Source: Lentinula raphanica (lineage: Eukaryota > Basidiomycota > Agaricomycetes > Agaricales > Omphalotaceae). Taken from it: a DNA stretch of 64,000 nt. Location of the stretch: assembly GCA_027919835.1 (NCBI GenBank), contig JANVFP010000049.1, positions 62,001 to 126,000 of the forward strand, given 5' to 3'. The notes beneath the pieces were generated by a model, which did no database searches, had not been told where the DNA came from, and saw nothing but the letters and a program-made list of their open reading frames with translations. The position numbers and the translations under genes are program-made. This document shows positions 46,695 through 58,088 of this stretch, in pieces; position 1 is the stretch's first letter, and the number at the start of each line of letters is the position of its first letter.

Positions 46695-47187
46695 CAATTT
46701 TGAGAGGCCCAATACCCGGGTATAAGCCTGGGTTTTTTCAACTTGATATTTAGCATAGAAAATAGTCTAATATTGAGGACTTTACTATTTAGTATTCCAA
46801 CAAAGAGGTTTTCAATAACAGCATTGTCTTTACCTACCTTCTCTGCAATAGACAGTTAGATACAGCCTAATATAGTTTTCTTGGAAGATTCTCAAGTGAA
46901 TGACCTGTATATTTTGGTTAACACAGACTTCATGTGTTTAAATTTGGCTTGAATTTCTTTGAGTTTTGTGATAAACACACTCCAATCTGTTCCTGCCATC
47001 CATTAATCATCCAAAAAGTAGGCCAATGAAAGTTGATGAGACCCTCTAAGATGTTGACTTGGAAGCCCTGGCCTGACCCAAGCCTGACCCAGCCCACACT
47101 GGGCTTGGGCTTTGGACTCAGGTCTGATATTTTATAAGCCCAAGTCCATCAAAGCCTGATTTGAGCTCCCCCCAAACATCACTACTA
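46581..47187. mobile_element. hAT-like MITE of about 607 bp
   Basis: The left end reads TAGTGATGTCC and the right end is its inverted partner (GGACATCACTA-like, written CCCAAACATCACTACTA). Interior sequence next to both ends is rich in GGCCTGACCC/AAGCCTGA words. The flanks GATGTATG (46573-46580) and GATATATG (47188-47195) look like an 8-bp target-site duplication with one change, which fits the hAT superfamily. No transposase is present. Confidence 0.65.
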
Positions 47188-47311
47188 GATATATGTTTAT
47201 TGAGCTTTCACTCCCACTCATAGAAGTCTTTTCTAGAAAAGCATATATAGCTGAAAGCTGATTGATTCAAAATCAAGTTCACTCTGCTTCTTGCTCACAT
47301 TGACAATACCT

Positions 47312-47934
47312 CACCTACATTTGCTACTAACAGAACTGCCAGCACAAGCCTCCAGAATTTTACTTGAAATAATAACCAAGCTCTCCAGGCAGCAATGCAA
47401 TTAATTGACACTCGAAAGAACCTACAAACTCAAGCCTCGCTGGATGGTTCTGCAGTTGCAAAATTCAAGAGAAACTTGTGTTACAGCATATCGGCATATA
47501 TTGCCGTGTATTAGTATGATTGTTGGAATATTGGGACTGAGCAAGCTGCCTTCCCGGGAGATTTTTTTGTAGTGAGGTACTGAATTTGGGTCAAACTGAA
47601 CCATCCTACATAGATGACATCCCAGGTGTAGCAAAAATGTCATGCAAGTAGGCTGCGACTAGTTAGTGAACATCGAAGAGTATGTCTCTTATGTCAGTGT
47701 AAGACTGTTGTTACAAGATGGTGTACGGGGTTCAATTTTTGTTTATACCTGGAAAGCAAAATCACAATGAGAATTCCCAAGACAAATGCACCTGCAAGTG
47801 TAGTGAGCTGTGTGTCAGATCCATTTTCCAGTTCCTCGAAAACAAATCACATACCATATACAGTGATATGCAGAGTGTTCGAGAGCAAATGTCTGACCAG
47901 AGGAAACCAGAACTTGATTCTCTTCGGGGGACAT
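47312..47934 (-). pseudogene. Seven-helix membrane protein, paralogue 5 (broken)
   Basis: Exon 1 starts MSPEENQVLVSSGQ but has lost 11 nt relative to the 91-nt exon 1 of the intact copies, shifting the frame. Exon 2 (GAFVLGILIVILL-like) is present. Exon 3 keeps LTSRSLLA but has lost the VIFI coding, and exon 4 (AWLLFQ...FWRLVLAVLLVANV) is also damaged. Exons 5-7 are absent: the homology stops near 47312, just past the hAT-like MITE. The copy lies immediately downstream of the intact pseudokinase gene on the same strand. Confidence 0.8.
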
Positions 47935-48373
47935 TTCACCCCAAGTAGACATATTTCGAGGGTCGAAGAATAGGGAACATTAATTCAACTTCGAAAGCCC
48001 TTTATACCTGGCATATCCTCAAACTCGAAAGTTTGCGGCATTGGGATCGCGCTGATCATTGTACTTTCAGTCTCTAGATGTCGAAGCGAGTGCATAATCG
48101 ACCATCACTGATGAATTCGCGGTTATGATCATCGATCAACCATCGGTGGGAAGCAAGGGCCGCCAGTTTCATCGCCCAAGTATGACGGTCTACATTGGAC
48201 AGCTCCCACAATCAACAACAGGCGCGTGAAGTGCTCATTAGTAGATATCGACTTTCTATTCACTGTTCGGTTACAACATGCATCTCAGCGGAACTCATAC
48301 AATTCGCCCAACCCCGAAACCTGTTGTGTGAACGATTTCATGAGGCTCATTTGGAAGCAAAGCTCGAGCTGAC
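47935..48373. promoter_or_regulatory. Spacer between paralogue 5 and the pseudokinase gene
   Basis: 440 bp containing the former promoter of paralogue 5, including CCCTTTATACCTGG at about 47998. No gene is seen. Confidence 0.4.
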
Positions 48374-50944
48374 TCACCTCGCTTTAGGATGAAGAGCAAT
48401 CACATCACCTCTTCGTGCCTCCTGGAGTGACAAATGAGTTTGATGGTTCATACCCAAACGCGAGACATCTATCCATACCTTGATGAAAGGATTTCGCCAG
48501 TCTAAATTGACTCGGTGAACACGAAGAGTTGAATCTGCGAAAGGCAAGCGGAGGATTTCATATCTTGTATCCTCGACCATGAACCCTCTTGGTTGTCCCT
48601 TGAGGGCTTGTTTCAGATCAACTTGTTTCCGTTTGCCTTCCTCGTTCTCCCGCAGAAGTGCAAGTTCGATCCACGTCCACGTCCCGTCTTGTGGACTCGC
48701 CGCTAAGAAGTCACAGATAAGCGCGTCCAGTTATCAGGGACGTCGCACAAAAGATGGGACGTACTGGTGTATTCCTTGCCCTGATCATGACACTGAACCT
48801 CAATCGAAAGTTGCCGGAGCGGGTGTCCAGTACTGCCCTCCAAAGGCGCCGAAGCCAAATACAGATGATCATTCTGTTCCAGATACACCATACTGGTCTT
48901 GCGCACATACGGGACTACCCGCCATCTATCGATGTTCTGCAACCCAGTGAGTTCCGTGATGTTCTCAGAAGAGGGCATCATAGCGAGGAAGTCCGTCACT
49001 TCGTCCTTGATTTGGAGTTTTTCTTCGAGACGTTCGATGAGTTGTGTGACGTTGGGACGGGCAGATGGATCGACGGCTCGGCAATCGTTTGAAACGGGTG
49101 TAAGGAGAGGGAATTTTCGGTCGGGATTGCGCTCGCGAACGACAGCGATCAACGTTGAGATTATAGCTCCCAGGGAGAATACATCTGAGCTGGTGGTGGG
49201 TGGTGTGTTATGGACCTCTCGGATTTCAGGTGCAGTGTACTCATTGAGACTTCGTTCCAAGTCCGGCAAGTCTCTTGCGGGAACGCGTAAATCCTGAAGC
49301 TGAAGACCGACCGATCCAACGATCACTTCGCCCTTCTCGTTCACGTTGACAACGCCCTATGAGACGAATTTGAGATCATCGTTCAAGGCACAGCCCAAGT
49401 ATGCATGCACCAACGTACCGGTCTTAGTCTACCATGGATAACAGGCGGAGTGCGAGTGTGCAGGTATTCGATCGCACGAAGGAGTTCCAGAATCTACGTG
49501 ATTGATTGAGTAGTTTCGTTGAACAGTTTATCGGAAATCACTCACCAGCCTCCGGAGGTTAGGTTTGGCATTCACCCGAACATGATCAGTTATGGTCAAA
49601 TGAGATGGCTGGATGATGATGAAGGGTGGAGTGTCGACCGTCGACGCCCCGAGAAATCCTGACGAGATGACAGGATCAACATCAGAAGAAAGAAGGAAAA
49701 TGAGGTTTATGCAGTACATACCCTGGATACGGTTGCTTCGTAGATTTTTCCATGCCTGAAACGATCATTAGCTTCATCTAGGGTGACAACAACAGTGGAA
49801 GAGCTCACCTTCACATACCGAACGGTCGTTTCAGCGTCTTTCAGCTCGATGATTCCCACCGATTTCCCAAGCCATCTTCCTGCTCGAATGAACGACGTTT
49901 TATCGGGACCTAGTAGAAACCCTCTTTCCACCTCCCAAGCAGTGACCGTCCACGACTTGATCTGAACCACCGAATCCCGCTTCTGCTCGTTGAGTCGCGA
50001 TATCCCAGCTCGTAGGAATTTGATCACTGAATCTTGGAGCTTGATCATCCCTGTCTCATGTCGCTCAAGCAGCGCACTCATTCCTGTGACGGTCACCGTC
50101 GAATCAACGTTGATCGTCTCGAGTATACTGTCAAGCGTGTCCGTGGTCCCAGACGAGAGAGAGGCGACGGCTTCTTGGATCATCTTGAGTTGTTCACGTT
50201 GATCTTCGAGTTTGGCTTGGTGGAGTTGTTCAGCTGAGATACGGTTTCGGTTGTGATCATTGGCAAGGTTCCAGAGGTCGTCGAGTTTGCGATTGGCGAG
50301 GATGAGGGCAGAATTCTGTGGATACATGTTGTAGTGAAAGATTGGAAGAGAACGACGACGTTGAACATACCTGGAACGCAAGACAGGAAGACCACAAACT
50401 TCGTTCGAGTTCCTCGATCGTAAGCTTGATATCGCCGCCTTGAAGCATGGCCTTGAAGATGTTCTTGTTCCTCAGTGATAACGCCAGATCCCTGATGCTT
50501 TCCAGGTTGCTATAAGATGTAAACGCGTCATGGGTCGATGGAAGGAAGCGATGATAGCTGATTAACGCACGCAACCAAGGTCTCCACGCTTCTCTGAAGC
50601 GTCTCATCCGCAAAACTCTGAGGAACCTTCAGAGATTTGAGTATATCGCAGACACGGGCGAAAAGGACTTTGAGTTGATTCTTGTTGTCGTGCGCCTAGG
50701 AAATGGAGAGTACGAGCACTTTGCTTCAGAAATCGAAGAAAATAAGACGAAGAGAAGCTGAATGACCTGCTCAACGGCGTCGAGCAATTGTTGAAGAGCA
50801 GTAATGAGTATGCCAGCTATCGGCTCTGGAATTGCAGATAGAACCTGAGAGCTTTGTCAACGACTGAAAGCAGCTGAAGGTCAAAGTAGCACTTACAGGC
50901 GTAACCTGGTTGAAACATCGCAAGACGTTTATCCCAACTCCCAT
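48374..50944 (-). CDS. MLKL-like helical-bundle pseudokinase
   Basis: Ten exons, complement(48374..48702, 48765..49356, 49419..49493, 49546..49658, 49722..49755, 49809..50315, 50371..50509, 50571..50695, 50767..50844, 50897..50944), give 679 residues in frame. Residues about 17-130 form a helical bundle of the MLKL_NTD-like type common in basidiomycetes (AIPEPIAGILITALQQLLDA, KNQLKVLFARVCDILKSL, NLESIRDLAL). A coiled stretch follows to about 260, then a kinase-like fold: AIEYLHTRTPP, HGRL at 368-371 where HRD would be, GSVG at 387-390 where DFG would be, YTAPEI, SSDVFSLGAIISTLIA, and DPSARPNVTQLIERL. The catalytic Asp and the Mg-binding Asp are both missing, so it is probably a pseudokinase. 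A beta-rich C-terminal domain ends EARRGDVIALHPKAR. In animals and plants MLKL proteins execute lytic cell death; the same role here is inference. Confidence 0.78.
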
Positions 50945-52643
50945 ACTCAGTCTCGGGTAGAACTGAAGATTGCAGTTATGGGATTTCAAGGGAGTGTGAT
51001 GCGTTCTTCAAAGTTGGACGACTGAATATACTGAGATCATGCTGATGGTGGCTCTTCATTAACCTTCTTCATCACAAGGCCTGGAGTCTGTAATTGGTTG
51101 CCTAGAAGACTGGAAGTTCGAAGAGGAAAGTAGCGATTTGTCACGAATCGATTCAAAGGAGAACAGAATTTGCTGAGGAGCGAAGGCCACGGAAACACTA
51201 TTGAAGAGAGCCATCCTGCAGGCTCTCGGTCGATAAACGATGAATCGATGGAGCTTTGAAGGTCAAAGACCAGAGTTGAGGTGATGGCCGCCCATGAAAA
51301 TTGTTTCTCACGCTGGCACTATCTTCCACAATCCTCGTCCGACGTCTACTCTGTTCCGCAAATGCTGGTCATGGCCGATGGAGACTTCAATGTAGACTAT
51401 AGGTGGATTAGATGACCGTCGTGAGAATGAAGCAGATGGTACGCCACCGTTTCTGTGTTGCTGAGAATCAATGATCAGAAAAGCCGTGCTCAAGCTCTTC
51501 AAGCACCGATAACCTTCAGATAGAGACGTGAACGGGTAACTCTGTTCTTCTTCAGAAAGCTCCATACTCGTTACCAACCCTTGCCGCAACGTGAACAGAA
51601 TATTACGAGTTTGCACGACGAGGAGGTGCCTGTGTCGGCTACAATTTCCGATTCCCGCAGGAGCACGAAGGGGCACTCAACCTCGATGGCGATGAGGTAC
51701 GAACATCGTTACCTGGATATATGCGCCTGAACTGAACTCCTGCTCACTAGGCAAACTTCCACAGGGAACAACCAGTCTGCTCGGATTGACCAATCTATCA
51801 CATATAACCTACGCCGATATGTCCCTCCACGAACTCGCTTTCGTCTACATCTGGCTCCAGAAACTGCGACCCAATTGTCCTACACGCGAAAAGTTTCGGA
51901 TATCATACCACTCACGACGCAGCCGCTGTAGCACCGACCTCTCGAAGATCTTTGGCAGAATTATCTCTGATGCCCTCGCTGTTTGTTCTATCAGATGTCT
52001 CGATTCCTCACAGGTCCCAGAGCGCTTGCTGTCCAGTGTCAGCTGCTCTCCTGCTCTTCCCTCCAAGGGTGAAACTCCTTCTATTCAAATTTAGGTCTCA
52101 TTCATCTCTTGAGTCGCGGTAGGAGCTCGCTGGAAGTTGTCGTCGTGTACATGCCAGGAAATGTCCGTACCATGATCCATCGATGATCCAAGACATCGGA
52201 GAAAAATTCGAACGATTTAAGGCTAGCTTCTTCCCGCTCCCGTTCGTAAGGCTGTAAGAGCGGTAAACGTTTGAACGCTTGTTACGAACCCGTCTTCCCT
52301 CTAATCAATCCACCTCTAGACTTACTAGAATAGCTCTACTATATGTGCACGGCCACAACCTCCACTTATACATTCCTGGGCCTCCGACAATTCAGCTCTC
52401 TCTTCTCTTTAAGTGTGAACCGTATGACTCAGCCTAAAAAGAGTTCGTTCACTCGTCCAAATTTCAGAGGGAGTCGAGCTTCAAGGGCATCTATTGTATC
52501 CACCTGTGCAACCCTAACAATTTACAGGGTATAAACTGTTGAAGTTTCATGCTTAGCAACTTACACCAGTGGGTTAATGTTCACAAAGTCGATCATGACT
52601 TGTATCTTGTACTTACAACTCTATAGTAATAAGTACATTGTGT
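50945..52643. other. 1.7-kb gap with LRR-like fragment
   Basis: A plus-strand frame around 51770-52094 reads SLLGLTNLSHITYADMSLHEL, suggesting part of an F-box/LRR protein, but neither its 5' nor 3' exons could be found. The minus frame at 51308-51676 has no recognised feature. From about 52.5 kb the DNA becomes AT-rich. Confidence 0.35.
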
Positions 52644-54566
52644 TCAATAATCATTGTAATCTAGAAAGTCCTGTCTCATGATGATTTCTTGTATGTTTTC
52701 TGCATGTTTCAACCCCAAATATTCCAAACTTGGCCAGTTTATTCCAGCTACCAAGATCATTTTGAATGAACAGGAGGCTTCCTTCATCATCCTATTGACC
52801 AAAATATTCATCAACTCATACTGTTCACTACATTGATCAACCCTATCAAGTATGATATATACTGGCTGGCTTTCCTCACTGTACATTTGCACTACTTGTG
52901 AGGCAAAACTCCCAAGTGCTTCAATCTTGTCATTACTGTCTGAGGGGGGACAATGAACATAATCATGAAGTGCAGCTATCAAAGGTTCATATCTCTTCGA
53001 ATTGCTTCCTGTTAATTCTGATCTCTTAAACCACAGAAGCTGAAACAGCACTCTAGAAAGTGCTTCGAATATAGACCTGGATGCAGGATCCACAGAATCA
53101 TAAACATGGACTGCCAATGGAATGGTATTCCTCCCATTTCCATGCATTTTGTCAACCATATCCAACACAAAGGGAGATACCCAGTTGTGAATTTTCCCTT
53201 CACTAAGATTCTCATTATTGATCCCCCTCAGAATGAGTATGCCAGAAGAATTTGGTTTAGCCCATTCCACATAAAAATTACTTTCTTGCAGATTCTTGAT
53301 TTCAGTTCCAGTCATCTGCTGGTATATCCCCTCTTCATGACATTCATACAGCAATCTTGATTTGTACTCAGATAATTTCTTGTGCAGATATTCATGTGTC
53401 CAAGAAGATAGGCCCAGGGAATTTTGAATTTCTAAAAGGTGTGCTGTGCTTCTGTCTTGTTGAAGTTCTATAGAAAGAGTTCTTATAATGACTTCAGGAA
53501 GAATTAAATATCAAGAAATGTCCTTACCTTCAATTCTAGCTTGAAGGTCTTGAAACATTTTGTTTGATGAGTATATGTACATACTTAGCTCACAATGAAA
53601 CTTACCTCTATTTTGAACTTTCAATTCATCCATACCATGAACAAGGATGTCAATTCTCATTCCAACCAACTCCTCACAGCGAGATTTAATGTTTGATAGT
53701 AGATCATAGATATTGGTTGTCATGTCCATGAACTTTCCAGATTTGAAAAGTGCTGTGCCCCATCTCCCTAGAAATAAGAAGGCTCAGTGGCATGCTTGAA
53801 GTATGAACATACTAAGCATACTAACGGTAGCCGGGTTGCAGAAAATATTTGACGATGTCCATTGACATGTCAACAAATGCAATATATACAAACAAAATCT
53901 TCTTTTGGAGATCTGTTTCAAGCTCATGGTTTCCAGTGTATATGGCCTGATACATCTTCAATCCAGGAAGCCTGTCCTTGATGCCTTCTATTGCAGAGGA
54001 GATCTCATGCTCCATTGTGTTCTTTCTTCCGGCAAACTATGATCAAAGTTATGAAGAAGGTACTTGTTATCAAAATGTCAAACCTACGGTCAACAGCCCA
54101 TTTATGATCCCTATAGCGATCCCGGTGTAAGGCACTCCCATATCTGAAACTATATCTAGTAATGGCCCTATTTCTTCCATGAATGCTGATGCGCCCTCGG
54201 AGAAGTTTTGATATCTCTTGACCCACAGTCTCCAACCGGATTGGTGTGAAAGATTAAAATTCGACTGTGCGTTCTTACCCATGTCAGACCAGAATGTAGC
54301 AACGTCTTCGAATGATTTGCACGAAAGAGCAGTGGTTTCCATTGGATCTAGTTTCTGAGTTGTCAACCATTCCTCGAAGTTCCGCTGTTTACTCTCGAAT
54401 TTGGCCAAACTCTTGCTGAAATACCGAAGGAATTTATGAGCGCCATCTACTCCGTGCGAAATCCAATGTGGACTTGCCTTTCCGATTCGGTGAGACTATA
54501 CTTCTTGGCTAGTTCCACGTCGATTTCAGGAAGTTTAGACGCTGAAGATTTCTCTGATTTTGACAT
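52644..54566 (-). CDS. NLR-like STAND protein with degenerate P-loop, truncated
   Basis: Six exons, complement(52644..53467, 53528..53548, 53606..53767, 53826..54036, 54088..54415, 54478..54566), give 544 residues. The N-terminal 220 residues resemble the DUF7708-type helical domain of fungal STAND proteins (FEEWLTTQKLDP, IGPLLDIVSDMG, LGLKMYQAIYTG, VDMSMDIVKYFL). A coiled region and a NACHT-like domain follow. The expected Walker A is replaced by GINNENLSEGK (352-362), with no GxxGxGKS, while a Walker B-like VYIILDRVDQ (473-482) remains. The protein stops soon after Walker B, with no winged helix and no C-terminal repeats. The first intron is GC-AG and exon 5 is a 21-nt microexon. NLRs sense non-self or damage and trigger cell death. 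This one is likely a nucleotide-independent or decayed member. Confidence 0.65.
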
Positions 54567-55027
54567 CTTATTCTTCTACGACGAAAAAATCAGGATACTC
54601 CGACTTGAGCGTTAGACAAAACATGCCTGATCGTATGGATTCTGAACACAGGTGACAGCAAACTTGCAGCTGAACGAGGGGGGGAAAGTAGGGGAAAGTG
54701 CTGCTTCAGGACAGAGGGCGCTCTAATATACGTACATATGACCCGCGTATGACTGTTGACCCTGCTCATGATTCGTGCTCTCTGTCACAACTATATTTCG
54801 AGGTCCCGAAACCAGCGTGGGTCAGCAGTGTAACATATCGACTTACAGTATATCTATATCATGTCCGAAGCCGATGTTTCACCAGTGCGCCGGATTCAAT
54901 TCAAGATAATCATGAGCTCGCCCTAGTGATTCCTGATAGAATGTCAGATAATCGATGACGGCTGCTCTGCCATCTTCCCTCGACATTACTTACAAGCAAG
55001 TCAAGTCGGATACCTATCTTCTGCGAG
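54567..55027. promoter_or_regulatory. Divergent intergenic region
   Basis: 460 bp between the starts of the NLR-like gene (minus) and the AAA ATPase gene (plus), which could share regulation. It contains a short purine run (GAGGGGGGGAAAG) at about 54677. No gene is seen; the 54698-54958 frame is not supported. Confidence 0.4.
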
Positions 55028-57923
55028 ATGACGATGGACGCTGAATCGCTTGCGTTGAAATTGGTGAGTCTTCAACACTAGCTGAGTGTGACGTTGCTAC
55101 CAAATTAATGGCACAAAAACAAAGCCGCAGCTCGAGGAGAAAATCAAGCTGCTAGAGGAGAAACTAGCGGCATTAGAGGCGAAACATGGAGAGACTCCTA
55201 CGGCCAACGGTACCAAATCAGATGGAACGCAAACCGATGAGAAAAAGAGCAACACAGAAGGTGAATCGACTGAGGTGAGTGAAGGTATCTAACATGAGCT
55301 TGTTCGTCGAGTTTGATGAAGTTGATGATTGTAGTCCGCGGGCGGTTCAAGGGCTCGGATCGTTATCAACCGAAGAGACGACACTACTGGAGACAGGAAA
55401 GACTTTCCAGTGGAGGATCCAGCAGCATCAGCTCCAGGCTCAAAAGCCACCACAACCACAGTGACCTACGCTTTCTTGCTGCGAAAATTTGTGTACTTCT
55501 CGGAGGAACCAACAAGTGAACTTGAGATCACTGGAATCGAATTGCGGAATCTTCTGAAAGGACTTCTTCGGCACTATCCTTATCATATGTTCATTGGCGA
55601 GACCGTTTCGATTTCTTCGCCGTATGAGTGTCTGGTTCTGAACTGGGATTTGCTCGAAGAAGAAGCACGAAAGCAAGGCACCACTGCCGATGATCAGATT
55701 GCACGAAACGACCTGAAACTGCTCCTGGAGACGATCAGCGACACTTCTGATCCAAAACTCGAAGATTATTTCTGGACTCGTCCTCACCTGAAAGAAACCG
55801 AAAGCATCACCTTCGACACGCTTTGGACGATTTTTCCGCCTGGTACTCTGGTCCATGCTACACCTTTTCTCAAGCTCGATCAACTGTTCATCGTCCAGGA
55901 CTACCAAACCACATGGCCGAACACCGATAATGCGCGCTCCAAAAGACAGTTGGTTTGGAGACTGGATTGTTGGACGTACGATTGGAATGGACAATTCTTC
56001 CAGCGCTATGGCATCACACTGGAGATCGAATATTTCGAAGGATTCAAACCTATATCTGCCCTTTCAGTTCGACCCTTCAATTCTGTGGACAACCGAGCGG
56101 CTATAAAGAAGAGGCTCATTGAAAGAGGAGAGCTCTTCCGAAAGTATTGCACGACCCCCAAGGATAGCAGGATGTTTAAATACTCAGGCAAAGCTTTTCT
56201 CGACAAAAGCGGTTTCCGCGGCGTTACTTCCGGTTATGTGAGTTGAGCACTAGATAATCGCCTGAATATCGCATTGACGTTGATTAGGATGACGGTAGAA
56301 TGAGTCCTGTAAACAACTCTGATCAACCGAAGCAGTCAACCGTAAGTTTCTCGATATCGGACGTGGAGGTTTTGTAGGTTGATTTATTCCATAGGTTTTC
56401 GGGGATGTCATGGTCGACTTCGAATCATACTATAAGCATGGGCTTGCGAGTGCTCAAATCGCCGAGTTATACATCTCAGAAGACACCACGGAATGCAAAT
56501 GCACCAATTGCGCTTCGAACGATGCACTTCAAAATAACTTCCGAACTCGATTCGATGGCTTTGTGGGAGATCTGACGTTGGAAAGCTGGGAAGAGGAGCA
56601 GCTGATGCTCTGCCCACCGAGGGTTCTGGGATACGTGTTGCGCGAAAAGAAATGGGCGCAGCTGGACGTCAACAGCGTCATCCTGCCGACCCATAAGGGT
56701 GAAGCGGATGCATTTTGGGATAAGTTGATTCTAGCTGGTGAGGATGGTGGAAAAGAAACGAAGGCGATGCTTCATGGTCTCATCAAAAATCACGGGAGAA
56801 GCGAGAAGGAGACAGGGTATCATCTTAACGATATCGTTGCCGAGAAGGGGCAGGGCCTTGTAATCCTGCTTTATGGTGAGACACTGTCGATCGTCTTCGT
56901 AACGACGATACTAACGTTGAGTCACATATAGGGCCTCCGGGAGTTGGAAAGACTTCGACAGGTGAGTAGACCTACACCTTTCAATGTTTTCACTGAGTGA
57001 ATGTACTGTACCTGTCGACGCGGTCAGCCCAAACGATTGCAAGTGCAGCACGCAAACCTTTGTTTTCTATTGGGGTAGCCGACGTTGGTACCGCTGCCGG
57101 ACTCGTCGAATCCAATCTAGAGACGATCTTCGACCTTGCGACAACCTGGAAAGCCGTCCTCCTCATGTAAGTGCGACGACTATTGTCAGTGACTCTCTCA
57201 CCAAGTATGTAGTGACGAGGCCGATGTTTTCCTGCAAAGTCGAGCGAGGGGCCAAATGGGTCCCACCACCGAACGAAACGCCCTCGTATCAGGTGTGTCA
57301 TCGTCTTACGGATCTTGACATCCTGGCGTTACCTGACTTCGGTCACTAGTCTTCCTTCGTGTGCTTGAATACTATCAAGGTATCCTCATCCTGACCACAA
57401 ACCAAATCGCTCAATTCGACGTCGCGGTCCAATCTCGAATTCACATCGCAATACGCTACGAGGGTCTAGACAAAAAACAAACCGTCAGCATATTCCGAGG
57501 TTTCCTTGAGCAATACAAAGCAAGAGGTCTGGTGCAGCCTCAAACGTTCAAGAAGATCATGGACTGGGTCGAAAGGGATCTATCCAAGCGGAAGTTTGAC
57601 GGACGACAAATCCGAAATATCGTGACCAGCTCGATGGGTATCGCACTCGCAGATGAAGAAAGAGAGACGCCTGGGTTGACTATCGAAGATTTGCAAAGTG
57701 TGGTCGCTTACATGGCGAACTTCAAGGGTGACCTTGAGTATCAAATGAGGGCGTACGAAGGTAAGTTGATGACGTTACTTGGATAGTACGTGGTGGGCTT
57801 ACAGCGATCCTCGATAGACGCACAGAGTGGCGCGCGCGCAGGATATTCATGAGCTTTGTGTTGATCCGAGACGAAGTATGTTTTGTTCATTCTCACTCCA
57901 AAAGAAGCGATCACTGTTTTTGA
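55028..57923 (+). CDS. DUF7025-type AAA ATPase
   Basis: Ten exons, 55028..55063, 55125..55274, 55335..56237, 56288..56341, 56395..56875, 56932..56961, 57028..57166, 57213..57292, 57350..57760 and 57805..57923, encode 800 residues. An N-terminal coiled coil (about 13-33, PQLEEKIKLLEEKLAALEAK) precedes a DUF7025-like domain (LKGLLRHYPYH, LKLDQLFIVQDY, WTYDWNGQFF) and a fungal AAA domain. The AAA domain has Walker A GPPGVGKT (542-549) formed across a splice junction, Walker B LLIDEADVF (about 596-604), a sensor TTNQI and an AAA lid with FDGRQIRNIV. This architecture is widespread in filamentous fungi. Proteins of this kind are presumed hexameric remodelling ATPases with unknown substrates. The Walker motifs are intact. 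The last exon (39 residues) is less conserved-looking and could be extended by a further intron. Confidence 0.82.
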
Positions 57924-58088
57924 AGTTCATGACATTGGTGGAAGAAGCGAAACATAGCGAGTCGTAGAGTGAATAGGTTTCATTGAACATGAGTTCTTGT
58001 TTTCACTCTAGAGACATTAGGGCTCAGTGAGCATTCGCTGCAATACCAGATTGAACCTAAAAAGCATGTTCAAGTTCAAACGCCATCA
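57924..58088. other. Convergent 3' ends
   Basis: 165 bp between the AAA ATPase and secreted-protein genes. No feature is recognised. Confidence 0.4.

Noticed and set aside
54698..54958. 86-codon plus-strand frame upstream of the AAA ATPase
   Set aside because: Cannot be spliced in frame to the ATPase start and lacks any family similarity.
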